Assembly (NCBI RefSeq): GCF_900113015.1
Contig: NZ_FONV01000002.1
Coordinates: 496,001-560,000, forward strand
Reading direction: 5' to 3'
DNA from: Actinoplanes philippinensis
Lineage (GTDB): Bacteria > Actinomycetota > Actinomycetes > Mycobacteriales > Micromonosporaceae
DNA length: 64,000 bases
Positions 28,749-38,900 of this stretch are shown piece after piece. Both the position numbers and the translations under genes were made by a program. The notes below the pieces were generated by a model, which was not told where the DNA came from, ran no database searches, and saw only the letters and a program-made list of their open reading frames with translations. Within the stretch, counting starts at the first letter, position 1, and each line of letters begins with the position of its first letter.

Positions 28749-30425
28749 GTGCCAGCCCTCGCCAGTGGTCCCGCGCGCATTCGCCCGGCCGAAGCCGCGG
28801 CCCGTGCCGTCATGCTCGTGCTGGTCGCCGCCCTGACCTACGCCGTCACCGGCAGTGTCGCCCAGCTCGCCTGGATCGCCCTCCTGGCGGTCGCGGCGGC
28901 GCCCTCCTTCCTGGCCCGCGGCCACGCCGTGCTGGCTCCGCTCGGGCGCTTCGGCGAGGTCGTGGTGGCCTGCCTGGCGGCCGGCTCGGTCGCGCACGCG
29001 GCCGACGCCATCGGGCGGGTGAACGGGGGCTTCGGCTCCGAGGCGGTGCTGCCCTATCTCGCCGTGCCGCTGCTCACCGCGGCCCTGCGGCGCCGCCAGA
29101 CCGAGGGCATCGCGCTGCTCGGCGCGGCGGCCGTCACCATGGCGGTCAGCGGGTTCGCGTTCCGCACCATGGACCAGGGCTACTACGCGGTCTGCGCCCA
29201 GTGGCTGGTGCAGGGCGCGATCATCACGTTCGCCACCGAGACGATGCGGCAGTTGCTGCAGCCACCCGACCCGACCCCGCAGCCCTACGCGGAGGCCACC
29301 CGGCTGCTGACCCAGTTGCGCAGCGTGGCCCGCTCGCTGCCGGGCGCCACCCTCGACCCGGGCGGCATCTCCGAGCACCTGCTCGAGGAGCTGCGAGTGG
29401 TCGCTCCGGGCCACCGGGCGGCGGTGCTGTCGGCCAGCGGCGGCGGGCGGCTGGTGGTGCTCGCGCAGACCGGGGCCGAGCGGGTCGACTGGGAGACCAC
29501 GCTCGACGCCGACTCGGGCATCGCCGACGCGTGGGCCACCCAGCAGCCACAGACGGCGAGCCGCTCCCAGGCGCGCAGCCACCAGGGGGGCGACGTGTCC
29601 TCGCTGGTGGTGCCACTGGTCGCCGGGGTGCGGACGATCGGGCTGGTCATCCTGGAGACGGACGCCTCAGGGGCGTACCCGTCCTCGGTGGTCCAGGCGG
29701 TGACCGAGGTGACCGGCCCGGCCTCGCTGCGGCTGGAGGCCGCCCTGCTCTTCGACGACGTGCGCTCGCTGGCCACCAACGAGGAGCGCCAGCGCCTGGC
29801 GCGGGAGATCCACGACGGCGTGGCGCAGGAGCTGGTGATGGTCGGCTACGGCATCGACAACGCGCAGGCGACGCTGCCGGAGGGCGCCGAGGAGACCGCC
29901 GAGGAGTTGCGCACGCTGCGGGCCGAGGTGACCCGGGTGATCACCGAGCTGCGGCTGAGCCTGTTCGAGCTGCGCTCCGAGGTCGACCGCAACGGCGGCC
30001 TGGCCGCGGCCATCGCGGAGTATGCGCGGACCCTGGGCACCAGCGCCGGGCTACGGGTGCACTTCACCTTCGACGAGTCGACGGCCCGGCTGCCGGCCGC
30101 GACCGAGGCCGAGCTGCTGCGGATCGCCCAGGAGGCGATCACCAACGCGCGCAAGCACGCCGGCGCGTCGAACCTGTGGGTGACCTGCACCGTCGACCCG
30201 CCGTATGCGGAGATCGAGGTGTCCGACGACGGCAAGGGGTTCGCGGACACGCGACCTGACGGCCGTTACGGCCTTACCATCATGGCGGAACGTGCCGAAC
30301 GCATCCGAGGCCGTCTCCGGATCACGCCGCGACACCCCAGCGGGACAACCGTCGCTGTAGTGCTCGGAACACCGCCTCGGCGCGATAGCGTGCGGGATAG
30401 CGTTTCAGCTCCAGAAGGGGAGTAA
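28749..30425 (+). CDS. Membrane sensor histidine kinase, NarL/LuxR-partner type
   Basis: This 558-residue kinase has five or six N-terminal transmembrane helices (about 18-155), a GAF-like sensor domain (about 190-335), and a HisKA_3 dimerisation domain with the phosphorylated His in REIHDGVAQEL. It ends in an HATPase domain (EAITNARKHA, VSDDGKGF, GRYGLTIMAERAERI). It lies 7 bases upstream of its LuxR-type response regulator. I prefer GTG 28749 because of the -10 box; ATG 28719 would add 10 residues. Signal unknown. The same pair stands near glkA in Streptomyces as far as I recall. Confidence 0.92.
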   Translation: MPALASGPARIRPAEAAARAVMLVLVAALTYAVTGSVAQLAWIALLAVAAAPSFLARGHAVLAPLGRFGEVVVACLAAGSVAHAADAIGRVNGGFGSEAVLPYLAVPLLTAALRRRQTEGIALLGAAAVTMAVSGFAFRTMDQGYYAVCAQWLVQGAIITFATETMRQLLQPPDPTPQPYAEATRLLTQLRSVARSLPGATLDPGGISEHLLEELRVVAPGHRAAVLSASGGGRLVVLAQTGAERVDWETTLDADSGIADAWATQQPQTASRSQARSHQGGDVSSLVVPLVAGVRTIGLVILETDASGAYPSSVVQAVTEVTGPASLRLEAALLFDDVRSLATNEERQRLAREIHDGVAQELVMVGYGIDNAQATLPEGAEETAEELRTLRAEVTRVITELRLSLFELRSEVDRNGGLAAAIAEYARTLGTSAGLRVHFTFDESTARLPAATEAELLRIAQEAITNARKHAGASNLWVTCTVDPPYAEIEVSDDGKGFADTRPDGRYGLTIMAERAERIRGRLRITPRHPSGTTVAVVLGTPPRRDSVRDSVSAPEGE

Positions 30426-30432
30426 CCCGAGC

Positions 30433-31101
30433 ATGTCGACCAGTCCTGCGCCGACGACGCGCACCAAGGTCCTCCTTGTCGACGATCACGACCTGATCCG
30501 TAAGGGGCTGCGACACGCATTCGAGCGCGACCGTCAGTTCGAGGTCGTCGGCGAGGCCGCCACGGCGGCGGAGGCGGTGCGCCAGGCCGGCGCCCTGCAG
30601 CCGGATGTCGTGATCATGGACCTGCGCCTGCCCGACGGCAGTGGCCTGGAGGCCACCCGCGCCCTGCGGAAGAACAACGCGAACATGGGCATCGTGGTCC
30701 TGACCATGTATGCGGGCGACGATCAGCTCTTCGGCGCTCTCGAGGCCGGGGCCAGCGCGTTCGTGCCCAAGACGGCCCCGGCGGACGAGGTCGTGGCGGC
30801 CGCCCGGCACGCCGCGTCGGCGCCCAGCGCGTTCACCGCGGCCGATCTGGCCGAGGCCATGAAGCGCCGTCTCGCCCCGTCCGGCCCGCAGCTCTCGCCC
30901 CGCGAGGGTCAGGTGCTGCGGCTGCTCGCCGACGGCATGAGTGTCGCCGGCATCGCCAAGCAGTTGTTCGTGTCGGAGTCGACGGCGAAGACCCACATCT
31001 CGAAGCTCTACGAGAAGCTGGGTGCGGCCAACCGGGCGCAAGCGCTCATGACCGCGCTCCGGCTGGGTCTGCTGGAAGCGCCGGACGCTCCCAAGTTCTA
31101 G
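30433..31101 (+). CDS. Two-component response regulator, LuxR/NarL type
   Basis: This 222-residue regulator has a receiver domain (about 12-130; acidic pair LVDDHD, phospho-acceptor IMDLRLPDGSG, switch TMY and VPKT lysine) and a LuxR helix-turn-helix (about 150-212; LSPREGQVLRLLADGMSVAGIA). All phosphorylation residues are present. GGGGAG at the end of the kinase gene serves as its ribosome-binding site. It is the cognate partner of the upstream kinase; targets unknown. Confidence 0.95.
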   Translation: MSTSPAPTTRTKVLLVDDHDLIRKGLRHAFERDRQFEVVGEAATAAEAVRQAGALQPDVVIMDLRLPDGSGLEATRALRKNNANMGIVVLTMYAGDDQLFGALEAGASAFVPKTAPADEVVAAARHAASAPSAFTAADLAEAMKRRLAPSGPQLSPREGQVLRLLADGMSVAGIAKQLFVSESTAKTHISKLYEKLGAANRAQALMTALRLGLLEAPDAPKF

Positions 31102-31113
31102 ACATCCTCGACA

Positions 31114-31146
31114 GATTCGGCGTTTCTGTATTTCGGACGCCGAATC
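31114..31146 (+). terminator. Probable terminator of the two-component operon
   Basis: Ten-base perfect arms GATTCGGCGT and ACGCCGAATC with a 13-base loop, 12 bases past the response-regulator stop. The remaining bases up to 31321 hold no gene that I can support. Confidence 0.55.
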
Positions 31147-31321
31147 AGGATATAAGCCGCGTAGCGCCGGCAGAGCCCGGAGGCTGCGTCGAGAAACGCG
31201 GCGAGCAGCCCGAGAAGCTGCCGCCGCGATGGTGGCTGCGGTCCCACCGATGAGGTGACCCACGGCGGAGACGGCCAGGAAGGTGAGCCCGCGAGCCGGG
31301 TGAGCCGCACGGGGGCGGCCG

Positions 31322-31834
31322 TCACTCCTCCAGGGCGAGCAGGACCTTCCGCAGCAGGTCGTTGAGCTGCTTCAACTCGTCATGGCCGAGCGCGCCGAGG
31401 GCCCGCTGATCGACCGCCATGCCCTTGAAGATGTATTTGCTCCACATCTCCCGGCCCTTCTGCGTGGGCTTGACGATCACCCGGCGCCGGTCGACGCCGT
31501 CCATCTGGCGCGTGATCAGCCCCGCTTCGTCCAGCCGGTCGAGCCGGCTGGTCATCGCCGCCCGCGTCACGTTCGCCGCTTCGGCCAGCTGCGCCGGGGT
31601 CGCCTCGGTCGGCCACGGCTGGACCATCAGCACGTGCAGCGTCTTGTAGTCCTGGACGGTGAACCCCTCGTTGAAGATCGCCAGGTCGGCCCGGTCGATC
31701 CACCGCTGGATGTGCTTCATCCGCACCAGTGCGCCCTCGACCTCGGGCGCGAAGGCCGGCTCGTTCTTCCAGAAACTCGACCACCGGGCCACGTGCTCGT
31801 CCACGCTGTCCTCCATGAGCACCAAGTGTGCCAC
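31322..31834 (-). CDS. MarR-family transcriptional regulator
   Basis: This 170-residue protein has a central winged helix (about 70-135, ATPAQLAEAANVTRAAMTSRLDRLDEAGLITRQ, then the DRRRVIVKPTQKG wing). The start is GTG 31834; ATG 31816 is an alternative. It is divergent from an MFS transporter with a 28-bp inverted repeat between the two starts, so it most likely represses both itself and the transporter. Confidence 0.9.
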   Translation of the reverse strand: MAHLVLMEDSVDEHVARWSSFWKNEPAFAPEVEGALVRMKHIQRWIDRADLAIFNEGFTVQDYKTLHVLMVQPWPTEATPAQLAEAANVTRAAMTSRLDRLDEAGLITRQMDGVDRRRVIVKPTQKGREMWSKYIFKGMAVDQRALGALGHDELKQLNDLLRKVLLALEE

Positions 31835-31837
31835 GCC

Positions 31838-31865
31838 TCTAACTATTAGATTGCCGATAGTTAGA
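31838..31865. promoter_or_regulatory. MarR operator, 9-base inverted repeat
   Basis: TCTAACTAT and ATAGTTAGA arms are perfectly complementary around a 10-base spacer. They begin 4 bases from the MarR start codon and end 8 bases before the transporter -10 box. The AT-rich arms stand out sharply from the GC-rich surroundings. Confidence 0.75.
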
Positions 31866-31873
31866 CGGTGAAC

Positions 31874-31879
31874 TAGTCT
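31874..31879 (+). promoter_or_regulatory. -10 box of leaderless MFS transcript
   Basis: TAGTCT lies 8 bases before ATG 31888, just downstream of the MarR operator. Confidence 0.5.
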
Positions 31880-31887
31880 CGGCGACC

Positions 31888-33231
31888 ATGACCCGTGACT
31901 TCCGGCTGCTCGCCATCGGCCAGGGCCTCTCCTGGCTCGGCAACGCCTTCCAGACCGTCGCCCTCGCCGTCGCCGTCATCACCACCGGAGGCGGCGCCCA
32001 CGGCGCACGCGACCTCGGCCTCGTCATGGCGACGAACATCCTCACGCTGCTCGCCGGTACCCTCTTCGGCGGCATCTGGGCCGACCGGCTCCAACCCCAG
32101 CGGGTCATGGTCGCCTCCGACCTGATCCGCTTCGCCGCCACCGCCGGCATCGCCGCCATGTTCGCCACCGGTGGCTACCACCTGACGCTGCTCTGCGCGC
32201 TCACCGTCGTCTCGGCCGGCGCCGGCAGCTTCTTCAGCCCCGCCATGAGCTCGCTCAAACCCCTGCTCGTCCCGGCCGAGGACCGGCAGAGGGCCAACGC
32301 CACCCTCAGTCTGCTGCAGTCCGCGTGCGGCATCGCCGGTCCCGCCACCGCCGGCATCACCGTCGCCGCCTTCGGCGCGCCGACCGGCTTCACCATCAAC
32401 GCGGTCAGCTTCCTCGCCTCCCTGGTCGCCGCCGCGATGATCGGGGTACGGGCCCCGCGCGGCCCTCGTACCCCCATGCTCGGTGAACTCTCCGCCGGAC
32501 TCCGCGAGATCCGCAGCCGCGACTGGCTCCTCGCGAACCTGCTCGGCGCCACGACTTACCACATCGCCAACGGCGTCATCCTGATCCTCGTGCCGATCGT
32601 CGCGATGGAGCGGCTCGGCGGCCCCCACGCGATCGGCTGGATCGCCGCCGCCGAAGGCCTGGGCGGCGTGATCGGCTCGGCGATCGGCATGCGATACCGT
32701 CCCCGGCGGCTGCTCCTGGCCGGCCTGCTGGCCCTGCCGCTGATGTCGGTGTGGGCGCTCTCCTACGTCTGGCCCGGCACCCTCGCCACCATCATGATCG
32801 GCGCCGTGATCGGCTACGCCGGCCTGCTCTTCTACGACGTCGCCTGGGACACGTCCCTGCAGGAGAACGTGCCGCACCGCTTCCTCGGCCGGGTCGCCTC
32901 CTGGGACTACATGGCCTCGTTCCTGGCCATGCCGGCCGGCAACATGATGGCCGCCCCGCTCGCCGACCGGTTCGGCGTCGACCCCGTCCTGACGGCGTGC
33001 GCCTGCGTGTTGCTCATCGCCGCGATCGCGATGCTGGCGGCGCCGGGTTCCCGCCGCCTGACCCGGACCGGGCGACCCGCCGACGACCCGGACGCCCCCG
33101 ACGACCCGGACGCCTCCCTGGCCGCGGGCTACCCCGCAGCCGAATCGGGCTCCGCCGCACTCCACCCGGATTTCCCGGCCGCCGACCCGACACCGGCCGT
33201 GGCACTGACCTCGGACCCGCACCGCGGCTAG
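31888..33231 (+). CDS. MFS exporter controlled by MarR
   Basis: This 447-residue transporter of the enterobactin-exporter/MFS_3-like type has 11-12 predicted helices up to about residue 390. Motif LLAGTLFGGIWADRLQPQRVM is the loop 2-3 signature. A disordered, Asp/Pro-rich cytosolic tail of about 55 residues follows. Its stop codon TAG shares its last base with the left end of the MITE-like element, so the C-terminal tail may have been trimmed or created by that insertion. Substrate unknown. Confidence 0.88.
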   Translation: MTRDFRLLAIGQGLSWLGNAFQTVALAVAVITTGGGAHGARDLGLVMATNILTLLAGTLFGGIWADRLQPQRVMVASDLIRFAATAGIAAMFATGGYHLTLLCALTVVSAGAGSFFSPAMSSLKPLLVPAEDRQRANATLSLLQSACGIAGPATAGITVAAFGAPTGFTINAVSFLASLVAAAMIGVRAPRGPRTPMLGELSAGLREIRSRDWLLANLLGATTYHIANGVILILVPIVAMERLGGPHAIGWIAAAEGLGGVIGSAIGMRYRPRRLLLAGLLALPLMSVWALSYVWPGTLATIMIGAVIGYAGLLFYDVAWDTSLQENVPHRFLGRVASWDYMASFLAMPAGNMMAAPLADRFGVDPVLTACACVLLIAAIAMLAAPGSRRLTRTGRPADDPDAPDDPDASLAAGYPAAESGSAALHPDFPAADPTPAVALTSDPHRG

Positions 33232-33338
33232 GGTCCGTTTCGGAATGCGGCCGAGTGCGAGGCGAGGTCCAGGCGATGGCTGACGTCAGGCGTCGGCTGG
33301 GCCACGCCGTAGCCCCGGTCGCATTCCGAAACGGACCC
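33231..33338. mobile_element. MITE-like palindromic element, 19-bp terminal inverted repeats
   Basis: The 108-bp element has perfect 19-base ends (GGGTCCGTTTCGGAATGCG at 33231-33249, its complement at 33320-33338) and a palindromic TGACGTCA near the centre. It encodes no transposase. A further 8-base copy of the end (GGGTCCGT, 33341-33348) lies just outside. No clear target-site duplication is visible. Confidence 0.6.
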
Positions 33339-33398
33339 CAGGGTCCGTGCCCACTCATGACCGCTGGGCGGGTCGAGGCCCACCGGCATGACTTCCCT

Positions 33399-33427
33399 GC
33401 CGTTTCCCACCGCGCGTGGGGAACGGC
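33399..33427 (-). terminator. Hairpin terminator after the thioredoxin-like gene
   Basis: Twelve-base arms (33399-33410 and 33416-33427, one G-T wobble) with loop CGCGC, 4 bases past the stop of the minus-strand gene. Confidence 0.6.
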
Positions 33428-33431
33428 GGGT

Positions 33432-33764
33432 TCAGGGGGTGGGGAGGAGGGCTGCCAGGGCGGCGATCAGGTGAGGCTTCGCCGGGACCCCGGTGGCCCG
33501 GCGGACCTCTCGGCCCTCGGTGTCGATGATCAGGAGGGTGGGGGTACGCCGGATGCCGAGTTCGCGGACCTCGGCCAGGTGGCTCTCGGCGTCCACCTCG
33601 ACGTGCTGGACGGCCGGCAGCAGGGTGGCGACCTCGGTGCTGATCCGGCGCACCGCTCGGCACGGGGCGCAGAACGCGCTGGAGAACTGCAGCAGGGTCA
33701 CCGTGGCGGGCGCGACGCCGAGCCGCGCCAGGAGGGCCGGCTCCAGCCGTACCGCATCGGGCAT
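33432..33764 (-). CDS. Thioredoxin-fold protein
   Basis: This 110-residue thioredoxin-like protein has a CAPC active site (FSSAFCAPCRAVRR) in place of the CGPC of standard thioredoxin. The cis-Pro region is GIRRTPTLLI. No signal peptide is seen, so it is cytosolic. The start is ATG 33764. It lies 43 bases downstream of the ABC exporter gene in the same direction and may be cotranscribed. Confidence 0.85.
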   Translation of the reverse strand: MPDAVRLEPALLARLGVAPATVTLLQFSSAFCAPCRAVRRISTEVATLLPAVQHVEVDAESHLAEVRELGIRRTPTLLIIDTEGREVRRATGVPAKPHLIAALAALLPTP

Positions 33765-33807
33765 GTCTTGATCTTTGCTCGTGGGCGACGCATCGGCCAC
33801 CCCGCGG

Positions 33808-35751
33808 TCAGGCCGTGCGGTAGGCGTCGGCCTGGAGCGTGAACAACTGCGCATACAGTCCGGCGGCGGCCATCAGCTCCTCGTGGTCGCCCTCCTCGAC
33901 GATCGCGCCGTGATCGAGGACGTAGATCCGGTCGGCCTCGCGGACGCTCGCCATCCGGTGGGTGATCAGCACGACGGTCCGGCCGGCGGCCAGGTCGCGG
34001 AGCCGGCGGTAGACCTCGTGCTCGGCCCGCGCGTCGAGGTTGGCGGTTGGTTCGTCGCAGATCAGCAGGGGCGCGTCGCGGTGGAACGCGCGGCTCACGG
34101 CGAGCCGCTGCCACTGCCCGCCGGACAGGTCGGCGCCGTCGGTGAAGTGGCGGGAGAGCAGCGTCTCGTACTGGCGGGGCAGCTCGACGACGAACTCGTG
34201 CGCGTCGCCGGCCCGCGCCGACTCCTGCACCGCGGCGAGGGTCGCGGGCCGGTCGTGGCGCCCGATCGCGATGTTGAGCCGGGCCGACAGCGGCCATCGG
34301 GTCGGCTCCTGCATGACGACCGCCACGCGTTCCCGCATCCGCTCCGGGCCGAATCGGGACACGTCCACCCCGTCCCAGGTGACGGTGCCCTTCTGCGGCC
34401 GGTAGAGGCCGGCCAGCACGGCCGCCAGCGTCGATTTGCCCGATCCGTTCTCGCCGACCAGCGCGACGATCTGCCCGCGCCGCAGCGTCATGGCCACCCC
34501 GTTCACGGCGGGCCGCTCGGCGTCCGGATAGCTGAAGGTCACCCCGTCGAGCCGGATCTCCCGGAACGCGGTGGGCGCGTCGGCCGCCGGCTCGGGTTCG
34601 GCCCGCGCCCAGGACATCTCGCAGAAGCCCTGGAAGTCCGCGAAGTAGAGACCCTGCTCGTAGACCCGGTTCGCGGTGAACGCCAGCTCGGAGAGCTTGC
34701 CGATGCCCAGGTTGATCGCATAGGCGGCGGCGCCCGCGGCGGCCAGCTCCATGCGGCCGGTCCACAACAGCCAGAACAGCATGAGGTACGCCAGACCGGT
34801 CGCCAGCCCGCTCAGCGCCTGCCCGGCCAGGTTGGTCCGGACGACCCGCCCGATCACCCGGATCTCCTCCAGGGTGGAGATCCGCAGCAGCCTCCCGACC
34901 TCGGTGAGCAGGAATCGCCGTACCGTGAAGGCTCGTAACTCGGCGGCCGGCTCCCGTGCCGCCAGCAGGTAGGCGAGCATCCGCTGCCGTCGCCAGACGG
35001 CGATCAGCCGCAGCTTGCTGCGGTACCCCAGCTTCGCCGAGCGCACCGCGGCCCACGCCGTCGGCGCCACCGCGAGCACCAGCATCGGCAGCAGCGCCGG
35101 ATGCAGCACCGCCAGCACACCCGCCGCCGCGGCCAGCCCCACCAGGTGGGTCAGCACCTCGATGCCGTGGTCGACCACCTGCTGCGCGGCGGAGATCCCC
35201 CGGTCCCGGGCCCGCTCCATGGCGTCGCGCCAGGACGGATCGTCGAAGGTGGCCAGATCCACCCGTGTCGTCAGATCCATCAGCCGCATCTCGGCGGCCT
35301 CGTAGACCATCGGTGACAGCCGGCCGTGTGCCGCCGTGGCCGCCGACGCCAGCAGACCCCGCACGGCAAGAGCGACGATCAAGAGCAGCAGCGAGGGTAC
35401 GGCCGCCCGCACCCGTTCCGGAGTCGGCCCCGCCAGCAGCAACCCGTCCAGCACGCCGACCACGCTGATCAGGCCCACCGCGGCCGCCCCGCCCGCGGCC
35501 ACCTGCAGGAGCAGCACCGCCACGGTGGTCCGCCGGCTGGCCCGCCAGCCGAGCAGCCAGGCCTCCCGCAGCAGCGCCGGCAGCCGCCGCACCATCTGCC
35601 GGAACGTGGTGTTGGCCGCCTCCTCGGTGCTGGTCAGCCAGTAGGGCAGCTCCAGCTCCCCGTCGTCCTGTGCGGCGAGCATGCCCTCCGCCGCGACCGC
35701 TACACCGTCCTCGGGGGCTTCTTCGGGGGTCTCGGGGGCGGGATCGGGCAT
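33808..35751 (-). CDS. ABC exporter, fused permease and ATPase
   Basis: This 647-residue half-transporter carries an N-terminal soluble tail (about 1-60), a type I exporter membrane domain with about six helices (about 65-350), and a nucleotide-binding domain. Walker A GENGSGKST, signature LSGGQWQR, Walker B LLICDEPTANLD and the switch His in ITHRMA are all intact. It should work as a homodimer since no partner gene is adjacent. Substrate unknown; lipids, peptides or drugs are usual. Confidence 0.9.
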   Translation of the reverse strand: MPDPAPETPEEAPEDGVAVAAEGMLAAQDDGELELPYWLTSTEEAANTTFRQMVRRLPALLREAWLLGWRASRRTTVAVLLLQVAAGGAAAVGLISVVGVLDGLLLAGPTPERVRAAVPSLLLLIVALAVRGLLASAATAAHGRLSPMVYEAAEMRLMDLTTRVDLATFDDPSWRDAMERARDRGISAAQQVVDHGIEVLTHLVGLAAAAGVLAVLHPALLPMLVLAVAPTAWAAVRSAKLGYRSKLRLIAVWRRQRMLAYLLAAREPAAELRAFTVRRFLLTEVGRLLRISTLEEIRVIGRVVRTNLAGQALSGLATGLAYLMLFWLLWTGRMELAAAGAAAYAINLGIGKLSELAFTANRVYEQGLYFADFQGFCEMSWARAEPEPAADAPTAFREIRLDGVTFSYPDAERPAVNGVAMTLRRGQIVALVGENGSGKSTLAAVLAGLYRPQKGTVTWDGVDVSRFGPERMRERVAVVMQEPTRWPLSARLNIAIGRHDRPATLAAVQESARAGDAHEFVVELPRQYETLLSRHFTDGADLSGGQWQRLAVSRAFHRDAPLLICDEPTANLDARAEHEVYRRLRDLAAGRTVVLITHRMASVREADRIYVLDHGAIVEEGDHEELMAAAGLYAQLFTLQADAYRTA

Positions 35752-35890
35752 CGACGGCCACCTCTCGGTCTGCCTTCGGCACGGCGGATCGCGTACCGGA
35801 AGGCCCCGTCTCCGTTCCTACGCCGTGCCCGGCGGGCCGTCCACCCGCTCGCCCGCTCATTCACGTATTCACGCATCCCTCGCGGAACGC

Positions 35891-35927
35891 CGGGAGGCTC
35901 CGGCCGTGTCCCGGCCGGAGCCTCCCG
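35891..35927 (-). terminator. Terminator of the giant IPT protein gene
   Basis: Perfect 15-base arms (35891-35905 and 35913-35927) with a 7-base loop, 18 bases past the stop. Confidence 0.75.
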
Positions 35928-35945
35928 CGTGGTGGTCCGGGTCGA

Positions 35946-38900
35946 TCAGTAGCGGACCCGGATGGTGACCCGCCGGTTCAGTTTCTGGTTGTGTTCATCG
36001 ACCGGGTTGACGCCGCCGGCGCCGACCGTCTTGATCGTCGTGCGCACCTTCAGCTTCCGCAGGTAGTCGCGAACCGCCTTCGCCCGCTTCAGCGCCAGGA
36101 TCCGGTTGGCCTTCTTCGCGGCCTTCGACTTCTTCTTGGTCTGCGTGTAGCCGGTGATGGTGATCAGCTTGGCGCCGCGCATCGCGCTGACCGACTGCCG
36201 GATCGTCTTCTTCGCTTTCGGGCTCAGATGCGCCGACTGGTACGGGAAGATGAACCACCCCAGCGGCACGGTGAAGTCCTTAGGCGGCTTCGTGCCGGAG
36301 CCGGTGCTGGCCGTGCACGTGTCGTCGAGGACGACCCAGTTGCTGTCGCGTACTGTCGTGCCGTCCGGCGCCGTGCCGGTCAGGACCAGCTCGTGCAGGC
36401 CGCCGGCCACACACGCCTTGCCCGGCATGGTGATCAGCGCCCGGAAGTCGCCCGCCGCGTCGGTCTTGCCGCTGGCGATCACCACCGGCTCGGAGTTCAT
36501 CGTGAGCACGTAGTCGGACGCGGGCTTGAGACCGCCACCGGTCATCGTCGCGTTGGCTCCGACCAGCTTCGAGTCGGCCTCGAGTTCGAGACTCAGGTTC
36601 AGCTGCACCGGACCTGTCGGCTGCGGGTTCTCCGTCGGCTGCGGGGTCGGGCTCGGGGCCGGCGTCTGCGACGGTGTCGGGGACGGGGCCGGGGTGGGCG
36701 AACTCGACGCCGACGGGGACGGGGACGGGGTGAGCGAGACCGACGGTGACGGCGACGGGCTCTCGGACCCGGAGGGCGACGGACTCGGCGACTCCGACGG
36801 CGACGGGCTGGGCTCGGGCTCGAACGGGACCTGCGGTGTCGGCGAGGGCGACGGTGACGGCTCGGGATCGGCCAGGTAGTTGTAGGTCTCCTCGGTCTCG
36901 GCGGTGCCCGCGACGAAGGTGATCGTCACGATGACGGGCTCCGGGACCCGCGGGGTACGGAACGTCAGCTCCGTACCGGCCTCGTTGGCCTGGAACTCGC
37001 CGGCCCGGAGCGTGGTGTCGCCGATGCGCAGCGACCGCACCGTGTCGAGCCGTTCACCGGTGACCGTGACCAGCGTGCCGCCGGAGACGTAACCGGACGA
37101 CGGGACCAGCTTGGTGACGGCCGGTGGCCTCGGCGTGATGACCAGTGAGCCGGCCACCGCGCGGAAGCTCGACGGGTTGGTGTAGGCGCTGTTGTTCGCG
37201 GCGGCGAGGGTGCCGCCGGCCGGGACGATCCGGTAGGTGCCCGGCTCGGTGGGCGCCGTCGACCCGAGCGGAGTGGCGCCCCGGAAGTACTCGAACGGCA
37301 CGTTGCTGATCTCGTCGCCGTCGAACAGGCCGGTGAACTGCGCCGTCGGGATGACCTGGTCGCCCTCGGCCACGATCAGGTCGTCGGCGATGACGGAGAT
37401 CGTCTGCGCGGCGGCGAACACCTGGAACTCGGCGTACTCGACGGTCGAGGTGTTGTCGCTCACCGCCCGGGACGCGTTGTAGTTGGTGGAGGCCGCCTGC
37501 TGGCCGCTGATCACACACGTGCCGGGCCCGATCGGGGTGGCGATCCACCCGGCCGTGAGCACGGTGACGGTCGGCATCCCCACCGTGCAGACGTCGGGGG
37601 TCTCCGAGGCCGGCATCACCGGGGCCACGCCCGCCATGCCGTCCGGGGCCTGCCCGGTACGGGTGTCGCGAACGTCCGCGGTCACGGTGACCGGAGTGCC
37701 CTGCGACAGCAGCACCGCTGCCCGGTCCACCGCCAGGCCCAGGGTCGCGTCGGCCTTGCTGATCGTGCCGACCACCGCGGGACGCGGATCCGACAACGCG
37801 TAGTTGCCCGCCGCGCCGCCGGACAGGGTGATGTCGGCGCCGAGGGTGACGGTCTTGTTCACACCGGCCGCCGGCGTCGCGAACGTGCCCCCACCGGAGT
37901 CCCCGGTCAGGCCGAGATCGTCACCCGGGACGGTTCCGGTCAGGCTGAACCCGGTCAGGCGTGCCGTGGTGGTGCCGTCGTAGACGCGATCGGCGCGGAC
38001 CGCCGCGACCGTCACCGGTTTGGGTGTGATCGCGAACCGGACCGTCGGCCTGGTCGCGAGGTACAGGCCGGAGCGGTCGACGCCGCTCGCCTTCATCTCG
38101 AAGGACTTGACGCGTACGTCCCAGGCCGCGAGCTGGGTGGGGTCGCCACCGCACGAGTCCGACTCGCGCGCCACGTTCTGCGGGATCCCCTCGGTCCAGC
38201 CCTGGTCGATGCCGAGCCCGTCGCACGAGGAGTTGCGGTACTCCCACACCAGGCCGGTGATCCGGTCCGGGGTGACCGACGACTGGACGGTGTACGTCAC
38301 GTCGGCGGCGCTGCCGGCCGCGCCGCCGGTGAGCCTGCCCTTGTAGACGAAGCTCGGGCCGTTCGCCGACTGCGGGGTGAGGGTGATCGCCTTGCCGGTG
38401 ATGGTCACGCGGACCGGCTCGGGATCGGCGGTGAACCGGTAACGGTCGCCGGCGTAGGTGGCCCGGGAACGCGCCACCCGGATGAAGTAGTCGCCCGCCG
38501 CGGCCGGCACCCCTGCCTTCACTCCGCTGGTGAAACCGGTGTCGGCGTACTGGACGGCGGTGACGTACTCGTATCCGCCCGGGTTCGCGACGGTCAGCGT
38601 GTCGGGGCTGATGAAGCCGCCGGTGGTGTAGCCCATCGTGAACGAGGCGCCGGCGTCGACGGTCACCGGGACGGTGCCCCCGTTGACAGTGGTCGCGGCC
38701 GAGACCGGCACGATGCAGGTGAACCCGACCTTCTGCGCGGGCAGCGTGTTGTCGGTGGGTGTGATCAGGATCGTCTTGCCGCCCCACGGGCTGCTCAGGT
38801 TCGACGTCAGGTCACCCATGTCGAAGGTGATGCTCGCGTTCGTGTAGGTGTCCGGCGTGACGGCCACCCCGTCGATGGTCACGGTGCCGGTGGAGCCGAA

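Noticed and set aside
33228..33410. Small minus-strand reading frame of 60 codons
   Set aside because: It is produced by the MITE-like inverted repeats; such frames appear wherever these palindromes occur and need not be genes.
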